This document shows positions 23,773 through 31,869 of a stretch of DNA of 41,257 nucleotides, in pieces. Source of the stretch: UBA1715 sp045600045 (GTDB lineage Bacteria > Bacteroidota > Bacteroidia > Bacteroidales > UBA1715); contig JAZRXD010000022.1 in NCBI GenBank assembly GCA_045600045.1, positions 1 to 41,257 on the forward strand, read 5' to 3'. Position numbers and translations under genes: made by a program. The first letter of the stretch is position 1. The number at the start of each line of letters is the position of its first letter. Below the pieces are notes generated by a model, which was not told the origin of the DNA, did no database searches, and was given only the letters and a program-made list of their open reading frames with translations.

Positions 23773-23830
23773 TTTCGTGTTCATTTGTGAAAATATCAAT
23801 AACCATATTCAAAATAGAATTCAAGAAAAA

Positions 23831-23862
23831 TTTTGTGGTTTCAAATAGATTTATTTATTTTG
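23831..23862 (+). promoter_or_regulatory. Promoter of the trp attenuator leader
   Basis: TTTTG (23831-23835) and TATTTTG (23856-23862, one base short of TAnnTTTG) are 20 bp apart. The leader peptide start follows 20 nt downstream. Confidence 0.45.
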
Positions 23863-23881
23863 TGCAGAGTTAAAAAAGGCA

Positions 23882-23926
23882 ATGAACACGTTGATGTTAA
23901 ATAATCGTTGGTGGTGGCTCTCCTAA
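23882..23926 (+). CDS. trp leader peptide
   Basis: The short frame encodes MNTLMLNNRWWWLS. An internal Met at 23894 could be the true start and would give MLNNRWWWLS. The three consecutive TGG codons are at 23909-23917 and the stop at 23924-23926, inside the first arm of the 1:2 hairpin. Its role is to sense charged tRNA-Trp for the trpB gene downstream; the peptide itself probably has no function. Confidence 0.88.
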   Translation: MNTLMLNNRWWWLS

Positions 23927-23968
23927 ACAGAAGGAGGGTCTAACGTTTATTTGCATCAAAGCAAAATA

Positions 23969-24007
23969 AAACCGCAAGCCTCCAGGAGACTTGCGGTTTC
24001 TTTTTTT
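23969..24007 (+). terminator. Attenuator terminator upstream of trpB
   Basis: AAACCGCAAG (23969-23978) pairs perfectly with CTTGCGGTTT (23990-23999), followed by CTTTTTTT. The loop contains CCTCC, the partner of the antiterminator GGAGG. Confidence 0.92.
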
Positions 24008-24044
24008 ATTCACATAATTTGAATCTTATAAAACTAAGAATACA

Positions 24045-25409
24045 ATGGAAAAACAAAAAAGATTTTTCTTGACAGAAAATGAAATTCCAACAGCATGGTA
24101 TAACATCGTGGCTGATATGAAGAATAAACCTCTTCCAATGTTGAATCCACAAACAAAGAAACCGATTACATTGGATGAAATGACGACAATTTTCAACCGT
24201 GCGTGTTCGGAACAAGAATTAAACACAACCGACGCATGGATTGAAATTCCAGATCAAGTACGTGATTTGTATAAAAATTACCGTTCAACGCCGCTTGTAC
24301 GTGCGTACGGATTGGAAAAAGCATTGGATACGCCTGCACATATTTATTTCAAGAATGAAAGTGTGAGTCCTATAGGTTCGCATAAATTGAATTCAGCTTT
24401 GGCGCAAGCTTATTACTGCAAACAGGAAGGTGTAACAAATATTACAACGGAAACAGGTGCTGGTCAATGGGGAGCTGCATTGTCGTATGCTGCAAAAACA
24501 TTTGGTTTGGAATTGGCTGTGTTTATGGTAAAGGTTAGCTATCATCAAAAACCATATCGCCGTTCGATAATGCAAACGTTTGGTGCTCAGGTAATTGCGT
24601 CACCAAGTATGAGCACGAAAGCCGGCAGAAAAATATTGACAGATATGCCAAATTACCAAGGTAGTCTTGGAACAGCAATTTCCGAAGCTGTTGAGTTTGC
24701 GATGAGTGTGCCAAATTGCAAATATGTATTGGGTAGTGTGTTGAACCACGTTACATTGCATCAAACTGTTATAGGTCTTGAAGCAGAGAAACAGATGGAA
24801 ATGGCAGGCGAATATCCTGATATTGTTATTGGTTGTTTTGGTGGCGGTTCAAACTTTGGTGGAATTTCGTTCCCGTTTATGCGTCATAATTTACTTGACG
24901 GAAAGAAAACGGTGTTCCTTGCCGCCGAACCAGCATCTTGTCCAAAATTGACACGTGGCGTTTTCCAATATGATTTTGGTGACGAGGCAGGCTACACACC
25001 AATGATGCCAATGTTTACATTGGGACACGATTTCCAACCTGCACATATTCATGCTGGAGGTTTGCGTTATCATGGCGCAGGAACAATTGTTAGCCAGTTG
25101 ATTAAGGATAAAATGATGCAAGGTGTTGACATCCCTCAATTGGAAGCTTTCCAAGCAGCAACATTGTTCGCTCAATCAGAAGGAATAGTTCCAGCACCGG
25201 AATCGGCGCACGCAATTGCAACTGCTATTCGCGAAGCACAAAAATGCAAAGAAGAAGGAATACAAAAAACAATTTTGTTCAACCTTTCCGGTCATGGCTT
25301 GATTGATATGGCAGCTTACGATAAATTCCTTGCCGGCGATTTAACAAACTTTGAGTTGTCGGACGACGTTATTAAAGCAAATGTCGATAAATTGGAAAAA
25401 CTAATATAG
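24045..25409 (+). CDS. trpB: Tryptophan synthase beta chain, TrpB2 type
   Basis: The PLP enzyme makes tryptophan from indole and serine. The 454-residue length, the N-terminal extension and NESVSPIGSHKLNSALAQAY, whose Lys holds PLP, mark the TrpB2 class and not the standard 390-residue TrpB1. Phosphate and PLP contacts follow in ETGAGQWGAALSYA and GCFGGGSNFGG. No trpA or other trp gene is adjacent, as usual for TrpB2, which often works as an indole-salvage enzyme. Expression is controlled by the attenuator with a WWW leader peptide directly upstream. A strong terminator follows, so it is a single-gene unit. Confidence 0.95.
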   Translation: MEKQKRFFLTENEIPTAWYNIVADMKNKPLPMLNPQTKKPITLDEMTTIFNRACSEQELNTTDAWIEIPDQVRDLYKNYRSTPLVRAYGLEKALDTPAHIYFKNESVSPIGSHKLNSALAQAYYCKQEGVTNITTETGAGQWGAALSYAAKTFGLELAVFMVKVSYHQKPYRRSIMQTFGAQVIASPSMSTKAGRKILTDMPNYQGSLGTAISEAVEFAMSVPNCKYVLGSVLNHVTLHQTVIGLEAEKQMEMAGEYPDIVIGCFGGGSNFGGISFPFMRHNLLDGKKTVFLAAEPASCPKLTRGVFQYDFGDEAGYTPMMPMFTLGHDFQPAHIHAGGLRYHGAGTIVSQLIKDKMMQGVDIPQLEAFQAATLFAQSEGIVPAPESAHAIATAIREAQKCKEEGIQKTILFNLSGHGLIDMAAYDKFLAGDLTNFELSDDVIKANVDKLEKLI

Positions 25410-25435
25410 ACTTTAGCATAGATATTAGTGATACT

Positions 25436-25467
25436 AAAAACGCCGAAGAATTTCTTCGGCGTTTTTT
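25436..25467 (+). terminator. Strong terminator after trpB
   Basis: AAAAACGCCGAAGAA pairs perfectly with TTCTTCGGCGTTTTT around a short loop, with a T-run at the end. Confidence 0.93.
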
Positions 25468-25468
25468 G

Positions 25469-25500
25469 GTTACTTTCTTTCTACAACGAAAGAAAGTAAC
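25469..25500. repeat. Perfect 13-bp inverted repeat next to the trpB terminator
   Basis: GTTACTTTCTTTC (25469-25481) and GAAAGAAAGTAAC (25488-25500) are exact complements with the loop TACAAC. It begins one base after the terminator. It may be a dispersed intergenic repeat or a second hairpin; it lacks a T-run. The rest of the 265-bp gap to 25674 shows only one weak short frame. Confidence 0.8.
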
Positions 25501-25674
25501 AATAAATATTTACAAGACGGAAGTACACAATTCCGTATATTAATTTAGGTGTGAAAATGTATTCCTTCCAAAAATGGAACTTTCAGCAGATGAAATTGTT
25601 GCAAGAATAAATAAGAATCAGAAACAAGACGACATAGTTTCTGAAACTCGACAACTCAATTGTTTCGGCATTTT

Positions 25675-26643
25675 TTATACAATTCCTTCTTTCAACAAAT
25701 CGTGAAGGTGAATCAATCCCAAGTATTTGTTCCCGTCGGTAACCACTAATTGGGTTATGTTGTTTTTCTCCATTTGCTCGAAAGCTTTCACAGCAAGTTC
25801 GTTACGACTTATAGTCTTTGGATTTTTAGTCATTATGTCCACTGCTTGAACAGTATTGATGTTGGTGCTTTTTTCCAACATTCGTCGCAAGTCGCCATCG
25901 GTTATAATTCCAAGAAGAGTGTCGTTTTCGTCAACAACAGCAGTTGCACCAAGTCGTTTTGATGAAATTTCAATAATAACATCGGAAATTTGTGTGTTTG
26001 CTTTTACGCGAGGTGCATTTTCTTCAATAAAAATATCGTCAACACGCATATACATACGTTTTCCCAACGCTCCGCCTGGATGATATTTAGCAAAATCCTG
26101 TGGCGTGAATTTCCGTTGTTCCAAAAGGCACATTGCCAACGTATCGCCCATAACTAATTGAGCAGTAGTGCTGTTTGTTGGTGCAAGATTGTTGATGTCG
26201 GCTTCGCGGTCAACATGTGCGTAAAGAACATAATCGGCATGTTCGGCCAAATACGAAGTCTTTTCAGAAACCATTGCAATCAATTTGTTTCCGCCACGTT
26301 TCAACAAAGGAATCAAAACTTTTATTTCTGGAGTGTTGCCACTTTTGGAAATACAAAGTACGATGTCGTCTTTTTGAATCATTCCTAAATCACCATGTAT
26401 TGCTTCGGCGGCGTGCATGAACAACGATGGCGTTCCCGTTGAGTTCATTGTGGCAACAATTTTTTGTGCTATCAATGCACTTTTCCCAATCCCTGTAATC
26501 ACCAATCGGCCTTTGGTGGCAAGAATTTCCTTGACAATAGTTTCGTAATTTTCATCAAGAAAATTTGCTAAATTGTTGATTGATTGAGCTTCTTCTGCTA
26601 TGATACGCTTGGCATTTGCGAGTATGGCACTATTTCCGTTCAC
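25675..26643 (-). CDS. kdsD: Arabinose-5-phosphate isomerase (KpsF/GutQ family)
   Basis: The enzyme converts ribulose-5-phosphate to arabinose-5-phosphate, the first committed step to Kdo. The 322 residues contain an N-terminal SIS domain (VITGIGKSALIAQKIVATM, HGDLGMIQKDDIVLCISKSG, NSTTAQLVMGDTLAM), the DFAKYHPGGALGKR signature, and two C-terminal CBS domains from about residue 205 (GATAVVDENDTLLGIITDGDL; NNITQLVVTDGNKYLGLIHL). It is divergent from recQ, an arrangement I know from other Bacteroidales. Together with waaA it supports Kdo-containing LPS in this organism. Confidence 0.94.
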   Translation of the reverse strand: MNGNSAILANAKRIIAEEAQSINNLANFLDENYETIVKEILATKGRLVITGIGKSALIAQKIVATMNSTGTPSLFMHAAEAIHGDLGMIQKDDIVLCISKSGNTPEIKVLIPLLKRGGNKLIAMVSEKTSYLAEHADYVLYAHVDREADINNLAPTNSTTAQLVMGDTLAMCLLEQRKFTPQDFAKYHPGGALGKRMYMRVDDIFIEENAPRVKANTQISDVIIEISSKRLGATAVVDENDTLLGIITDGDLRRMLEKSTNINTVQAVDIMTKNPKTISRNELAVKAFEQMEKNNITQLVVTDGNKYLGLIHLHDLLKEGIV

Positions 26644-26769
26644 GTTTTTAATTATTTTTTTGTTATTCTAAATAATATTAGTAATTTCACTATGCAAATT
26701 TATCCAATAATCTTGTTCGTTGGTAGTAAATAAATAGAGAATATTTTAGTTCGAAAACGAGAGTTGTGT

Positions 26770-28974
26770 ATGTCAAAAGTTGACGAAAAAGAATTATTAA
26801 AGTGTTTAAAGGAAAAATTTGGTTTCGACTCGTTTAAGGGGAACCAAATGGATGTGATTGTTAGTTTGATGGAAGGTAACGATACGTTCGTCCTTATGCC
26901 TACGGGAGGCGGAAAGTCGTTGTGCTATCAGTTGCCGGGGCTTATGCTTGAAGGGACTGCAATAGTTATATCTCCGTTGATTGCTTTGATGAAAAATCAG
27001 GTTGACGCAATGCGTGGCTTTAGCATTGACAACCGCATAGCACATTTCTTGAATTCGTCGTTGAGTAGAGCTGAGGTTACAAGAGTAAAGGACGATGTGC
27101 GAAATGGCGTGACAAAATTGTTGTATGTCGCCCCGGAATCGCTTACTAAAGAGGAAAGTGTTGAGTTTTTCAGAAGTATAAAAATTTCTTTTTTCGCAAT
27201 AGACGAAGCTCACTGTATTTCGGAGTGGGGACACGATTTCCGTCCGGAATATCGTAGAATCAGACCGATTGTGGAATCAATAGGAAGAGCTCCGATAATT
27301 GCACTTACAGCAACGGCGACGCCAAAAGTTCAGCATGACATTCAAAAGAATTTGGGCATGTTGGATGCAAAGGTTTTCAAATCTTCGTTCCGAAGAAAAA
27401 ATCTTTATTATGAAATTCGTCCGCAAGTTGATGCGACTAAACAAATTATAAAATTCATCCGCGAAAATCCTGGCAAATCCGGAATCATTTATTGTTTGAG
27501 TAGAAAGAAAGTGGAAGAGCTTGCTAATACTTTGATTGTGAATGGAATAAAAGCTTTGCCATATCACGCAGGTTTGGATGCACATACGCGCTCAAAGAAT
27601 CAGGATATGTTCTTGATGGAGGAAGTTGATGTAATTGTTGCCACAATTGCGTTTGGTATGGGAATCGACAAACCTGATGTCCGTTTTGTGATTCATTACA
27701 ATATCCCGAAATCGTTGGAAGGTTATTATCAGGAAACTGGTCGTGCCGGTCGTGATGGAGGAGAAGGCCGTTGTATAGCCTTTTATAGTTACAAAGATAT
27801 TCTTCGTCTTGAAAAATTCATGGAAGGAAAGCCGGTGGCGGAACAAGAGATTGGCAAACAACTTTTGCTTGAAACATCGTCGTATGCCGAATCAAGTTTA
27901 TGTCGTGTCCGCGTGCTTCTGAATTATTTTGGCGAAGAAATGACGGAAGATTGCGGTAATTGCGACAACTGTTTGCATCCTAAACCGCAGCTCGAAGTGA
28001 AAGATGATGCGTTGAAGGCTTTGGAAACTATCAAAGCAGTGAAAGAACGCTTTAAACAAGGTCATATTGTTGAAATTTTGGTCGGAACAAAATCTTCAGA
28101 AATCAAAACATACAAACACGATCAGTTGGAGGAATTTGGTTGGGGAGACGACCACGATGCAAAATATTGGAATGCAATCATTCGTCAGTTATTGATGAAT
28201 CGTTTTTTGGATAAGGAAATCGAAAATTATGGTCTGTTAAAGATTACTGCGGCAGGAAAATCTTTTATGCAAAATCCTACATCGTTTACGATAACCGAAG
28301 ATCATGATTACGAACAAACAGAAACCGAGATGGAAGCACCACAATCTGGCGAAGCTTTGGATTCTGCATTGGTCGCAATGTTGATGGATTTACGTAAGAG
28401 CGTTGCCAAAAAGAATGGCGTGCCTCCGTATGTGGTTTTTCAGGAAGTTTCGATAAACGAGATGGCAATTCAATATCCGATTAATTTGCAGGAATTACAA
28501 AATATTTCGGGTGTTGGCGAAGGAAAGGCAAAAAAATACGGACAACCATTTGTCGATTTGATAGCAAAATATGTCGATGAAAACGATATTGAACGTCCGT
28601 TTGATATGGTTGTGAAATCGGATGGAAGCAAGTCAAGCAACAAAATTCAAATAATTAAAAACATAGATAAACGACTTTCGCTCGATACTACGGCGGAGGC
28701 TTTAGGAATATCGTTAACGGAACTTTTGATTGAAATTGAAAGTATTGTTAACTCAGGAATGTCGTTGGTGGGACTAAATAAAAAGTGCAAAATTGATTAT
28801 TATATCAACGAAGTTTTGGAAGAAGAGTCGGTTGAAGAATTATATGATTATTTTTGCAACGAAGAATCCGAATCAATTCAGGCGGCATTTGATGAATGGT
28901 GTGCCGATGGCACTTATACCGAAGATGAAGTTCGTTTGGTAAGGATCAAGTTTTTGAGCGAAAAAGCAAATTAA
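26770..28974 (+). CDS. recQ: ATP-dependent DNA helicase RecQ
   Basis: RecQ unwinds DNA 3' to 5' in recombination and fork repair. The 734 residues show the motif 0 Gln (FKGNQ, Gln26), Walker A MPTGGGKS (43-50), the DEAH box with the aromatic-rich loop DEAHCISEWGHDFRPEY, ALTATATPKV and QETGRAGRDG. The RQC zinc site has one Cys in SSLCRVR, then CGNCDNC. A winged-helix region and an HRDC domain follow (DSALVAMLMDLRKSVAKKNG), then a C-terminal extension of about 140 residues. The start is the ATG at 26770. It leads the operon recQ-HAD-priA-sulfatase. Confidence 0.97.
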   Translation: MSKVDEKELLKCLKEKFGFDSFKGNQMDVIVSLMEGNDTFVLMPTGGGKSLCYQLPGLMLEGTAIVISPLIALMKNQVDAMRGFSIDNRIAHFLNSSLSRAEVTRVKDDVRNGVTKLLYVAPESLTKEESVEFFRSIKISFFAIDEAHCISEWGHDFRPEYRRIRPIVESIGRAPIIALTATATPKVQHDIQKNLGMLDAKVFKSSFRRKNLYYEIRPQVDATKQIIKFIRENPGKSGIIYCLSRKKVEELANTLIVNGIKALPYHAGLDAHTRSKNQDMFLMEEVDVIVATIAFGMGIDKPDVRFVIHYNIPKSLEGYYQETGRAGRDGGEGRCIAFYSYKDILRLEKFMEGKPVAEQEIGKQLLLETSSYAESSLCRVRVLLNYFGEEMTEDCGNCDNCLHPKPQLEVKDDALKALETIKAVKERFKQGHIVEILVGTKSSEIKTYKHDQLEEFGWGDDHDAKYWNAIIRQLLMNRFLDKEIENYGLLKITAAGKSFMQNPTSFTITEDHDYEQTETEMEAPQSGEALDSALVAMLMDLRKSVAKKNGVPPYVVFQEVSINEMAIQYPINLQELQNISGVGEGKAKKYGQPFVDLIAKYVDENDIERPFDMVVKSDGSKSSNKIQIIKNIDKRLSLDTTAEALGISLTELLIEIESIVNSGMSLVGLNKKCKIDYYINEVLEEESVEELYDYFCNEESESIQAAFDEWCADGTYTEDEVRLVRIKFLSEKAN

Positions 28975-28980
28975 TAAATA

Positions 28981-29406
28981 ATGAAGATAGCGGTAGATTT
29001 TGACGGAACGTTGGTAGAACATAAATATCCGGAAATTGGAACAAAGAAATTGTTCGCATTTGAAACATTACGAGAATTGCAAAAGCGTGGCGACCAATTG
29101 ATATTGTGGACTTATAGATACGGAAAAGAATTAGATGAAGCAGTGGAATTCTGTCGAAAAAATGGTGTGGAATTTTATGCGGTGAACCGCAATTATCCGG
29201 AAGAAGAATTTGACGAATCCCAAATGAGTCGTAAAATTGATGCTGACGTATATATTGATGACCGAAATGTTGAATTTGGAGGCGAAATTGATTGGTCGGA
29301 AATATGTAAAAAATTGAACGTCGGTACAATGGGTGAATCGTCTTACAATGAATATGGCAAACCCAAAAAACGGTCTTTTCTAGGAGGCATTTTTGGGAAA
29401 AAGTAA
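28981..29406 (+). CDS. Small HAD-like hydrolase
   Basis: The 141-residue protein starts MKIAVDFDGTLVEHKYPEIG, with the two Asp residues of HAD motif I, then LILWTYR (motif II-like) and DVYIDDRNVEFGG (motif IV acidic pair). It has no cap domain. Small cap-less proteins of this form are known in Bacteroides and annotated as HAD hydrolases. The last 20 residues are basic and glycine-rich (RSFLGGIFGKK). It is 6 bp after recQ, and its end overlaps the likely priA start by 14 bp. The substrate is unknown. Confidence 0.78.
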   Translation: MKIAVDFDGTLVEHKYPEIGTKKLFAFETLRELQKRGDQLILWTYRYGKELDEAVEFCRKNGVEFYAVNRNYPEEEFDESQMSRKIDADVYIDDRNVEFGGEIDWSEICKKLNVGTMGESSYNEYGKPKKRSFLGGIFGKK

Positions 29407-31867
29407 TCAATATACTGAATATTATGTTGATGTGATTCTGCCATTGGCAGTTCCGCTTTACACGTATCGTGTCCCAGAATCTTTACAAACATCGGTGAAA
29501 ATTGGTTGCCGTGTAGTTGTGCAACTTGGTTTGCGCAAAATGTACACGGCGATTGTGTATGCCATTCATCAGGAAAAACCAGAAAATACAACAATTAAGG
29601 ACATTGATTCTGTTCTTGACGAACATCCTATTGTCACTTCAAATCAGTTGCTGTTGTGGAACTGGATTTCCGATTATTATATGTGTACGCCTGGCGAAGT
29701 AATGAAAGCAGCCTTGCCGTCGGGATTGAAGTTGGAAAGCGAAGCGGTTCTTTCTGTAAATCCAGAATTCGACTGCATGATGTTGGGCGAAACAGAACGA
29801 AATGCTTTCATTCTGATAGAAAAAAATGATGGACTTTCGTTGCTCGATTTAGCAAAATTGCTCAATAGAAAATCGGTTACTGGACTTGTCCAAAAATTGA
29901 TTGGTTTAAATGCTGTTTCTGTTGACGAATCGATTTCTAACCAATATAAACCAAAAATAAAAACATACATAACGTTGACGAAATCGCCGAATGACAAGTC
30001 TTTTGTGGATTTGTCATTTTCGTTGGTCTCGAAAGCGGCAAAGCAACAGGAAGCTTTTCTAAAGTTGCTTAGTTTGTATGTGTCGAACAAGAATGAAGAA
30101 AATTTTGCGGTAGAAAAATCGGAATTTCTAAAGCAAACATCGTCGCAAGTTTTGTCGGAACTGCAAAAAAAAGGAATAATTGCTTTTGAAGATAGGGTTG
30201 TATCACGATTTGAAAGAATTTCGGCTACAAAAGGAGTCGCACAATTAAGCGAAAAGCAACAAACGGCTCTCACCGAAATAAAATCGGCATTCGAAACACA
30301 ACAATTTTGTTTATTACACGGAGTTACATCGAGTGGAAAAACCGAAGTGTACATTCATTTAATTAAAGAAATGATTGATTCTGGAAAACAAGTGTTGTAT
30401 TTGTTGCCGGAAATTGCGTTAACATCACAGATAATCAATCGTTTACGAAATGTGTTCGGAAATCAAGTAGGAGTGTATCATTCACGGTTTTCCGATAATG
30501 AGCGAATTGAAGTGTGGAATAATTTGCTTGCGAACAATGCAAATTCTTATAAAATAATTTTAGGCGTTCGATCTTCTATTTTTCTGCCTTTCAATAATTT
30601 GGGATTGGTGATAGTTGATGAGGAACACGAAAATTCATTTAAGCAATACGATCCGGCTCCGCGTTACAATGCCCGTGATATGGCATATATCATCGCTCAA
30701 AAATTTAAAACAAAGTTGTTGTTGGGCACAGCAACGCCAAGCATGGAGACGTATTTCAATGTGTTGTCGAAAAAAGTTGCTTTGGTTGAGTTGAAAACTC
30801 GTCATACTTCGGCTCCGTTGCCGGAAATCAATATTATAGATTTGCGGTTGGAACGTAAGCACAAACGTATGCACGATGATGTGTTCAGTAAAACCATGCT
30901 TGAGAAAATCGCCGAGAATTTGAAGGAAAAACGTCAAATTATATTGTTTCAAAATCGTCGCGGTTTTTCGCCATATATGGAATGTCCGGATTGTGGATAT
31001 GTGCCTCAATGCGTGAATTGCGATGTTAGTTTAACGTATCATAAATTTTCCAATACGTTGATGTGTCATCATTGCGGATACGCAATTCGTTATTCTAATG
31101 AATGTCCGGAATGTCATCAGAATAACACTCGCTTGGTTGGCTTTGGTACTGAAAAAATAGAAGATACGTTGCATGAAATATTTCCTGAAGCAAAAGTTGC
31201 CCGAATGGACTTGGACACAACTCGTGGGAAAAATGCCTATTCCGAATTGATAGAAAAGTTTGAACAAAGGGAAATTGATATTTTGGTTGGAACTCAAATG
31301 ATAACGAAAGGACTTGATTTTGAGAATGTTGGCATGGTTGGAATTTTGAGTGCCGATAGTTTGCTACGTTTCCCAGATTTTAGAGCTTTTGAAAGAGCTT
31401 ATCATTTGATGGTTCAAGTTGCCGGCCGTGCTGGTCGTAGCGCGACGCAAGGATATGTTTATATTCAAACTTTTTTGCCCGATCATCCAATACTAAAGTT
31501 TGTGAAAGAAAACGATTACCAATCGTTGCTTGACACACAAATGGTTGAACGGAAGAATTTTTGGTATCCGCCGTTCACGCGTTTGATTAAAATTACAGTG
31601 AAAAACCGCGAGGTCGAAAAGGTGAAAATTGCTTCGAAAATTTTAGCTGATGATTTCCGGAAAATTGCCGGAATAATGGTGCTTGGTCCTGAATTTCCAC
31701 CTATTCCACGTATTCAATTATTATTTGCCCAAGAGATTTTGTTGAAAGTTCCTCGAAATCAAAATTTTGCAAATGTGCGAAATCAAGTTCGCGTTTGTAT
31801 GCAGAAAATTGTTGGTTTAGAGGAGTATAAAACCACTACTTTCTCAATAAATGTAGATCCGTATTAG
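29393..31867 (+). CDS. priA: Primosomal replication protein N' (helicase PriA)
   Basis: PriA reloads the replisome at stalled forks. The 824 residues have the N-terminal 3'-end binding domain (YYVDVILPLAVPLYTYRVPE), a winged-helix segment, then the helicase core: GVTSSGKTEVY (Walker A, about 309-318), VIVDEEHENSFKQ, GTATPSMETY and QMITKGLDFENVG. About residues 530-575 hold eight cysteines in CPDC, CVNC, CHHC and CPEC pairs that bind two zinc ions. No ATG lies near the expected N-terminus; the TTG at 29393, overlapping the HAD gene by 14 bp, gives a normal length and is the best start. Confidence 0.95.
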   Translation: MGKSNQYTEYYVDVILPLAVPLYTYRVPESLQTSVKIGCRVVVQLGLRKMYTAIVYAIHQEKPENTTIKDIDSVLDEHPIVTSNQLLLWNWISDYYMCTPGEVMKAALPSGLKLESEAVLSVNPEFDCMMLGETERNAFILIEKNDGLSLLDLAKLLNRKSVTGLVQKLIGLNAVSVDESISNQYKPKIKTYITLTKSPNDKSFVDLSFSLVSKAAKQQEAFLKLLSLYVSNKNEENFAVEKSEFLKQTSSQVLSELQKKGIIAFEDRVVSRFERISATKGVAQLSEKQQTALTEIKSAFETQQFCLLHGVTSSGKTEVYIHLIKEMIDSGKQVLYLLPEIALTSQIINRLRNVFGNQVGVYHSRFSDNERIEVWNNLLANNANSYKIILGVRSSIFLPFNNLGLVIVDEEHENSFKQYDPAPRYNARDMAYIIAQKFKTKLLLGTATPSMETYFNVLSKKVALVELKTRHTSAPLPEINIIDLRLERKHKRMHDDVFSKTMLEKIAENLKEKRQIILFQNRRGFSPYMECPDCGYVPQCVNCDVSLTYHKFSNTLMCHHCGYAIRYSNECPECHQNNTRLVGFGTEKIEDTLHEIFPEAKVARMDLDTTRGKNAYSELIEKFEQREIDILVGTQMITKGLDFENVGMVGILSADSLLRFPDFRAFERAYHLMVQVAGRAGRSATQGYVYIQTFLPDHPILKFVKENDYQSLLDTQMVERKNFWYPPFTRLIKITVKNREVEKVKIASKILADDFRKIAGIMVLGPEFPPIPRIQLLFAQEILLKVPRNQNFANVRNQVRVCMQKIVGLEEYKTTTFSINVDPY

Positions 31868-31869
31868 TT

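Larger units (their letters stand above)
23863..24010 (+). promoter_or_regulatory. Tryptophan transcription attenuator (Bacteroid-trp type leader)
   Basis: The leader holds a peptide with three tandem Trp codons, then three exchangeable RNA segments. CTCTCC (23918-23923) can pair with GGAGGG (23933-23938). GGAGG (23933-23937) can instead pair with CCTCC (23979-23983), helped by TTTATTTGC (23946-23954) with GCAAAATAAA (23961-23970); this disrupts the terminator at 23969-23999. When Trp-tRNA is scarce, the ribosome stalls on the TGG codons and frees GGAGG for antitermination. This fits the Bacteroid-trp RNA described upstream of trp genes in Bacteroidota. The gap 23773-24044 holds nothing else I see. 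Confidence 0.88.

Noticed and set aside
25574..25705. 43-codon frame beginning MELSADEIVARINKNQKQ that runs into the 3' end of kdsD
   Set aside because: It overlaps a real gene, has no promoter or ribosome site and no recognised family. It might be a gene relic, but support is too weak.
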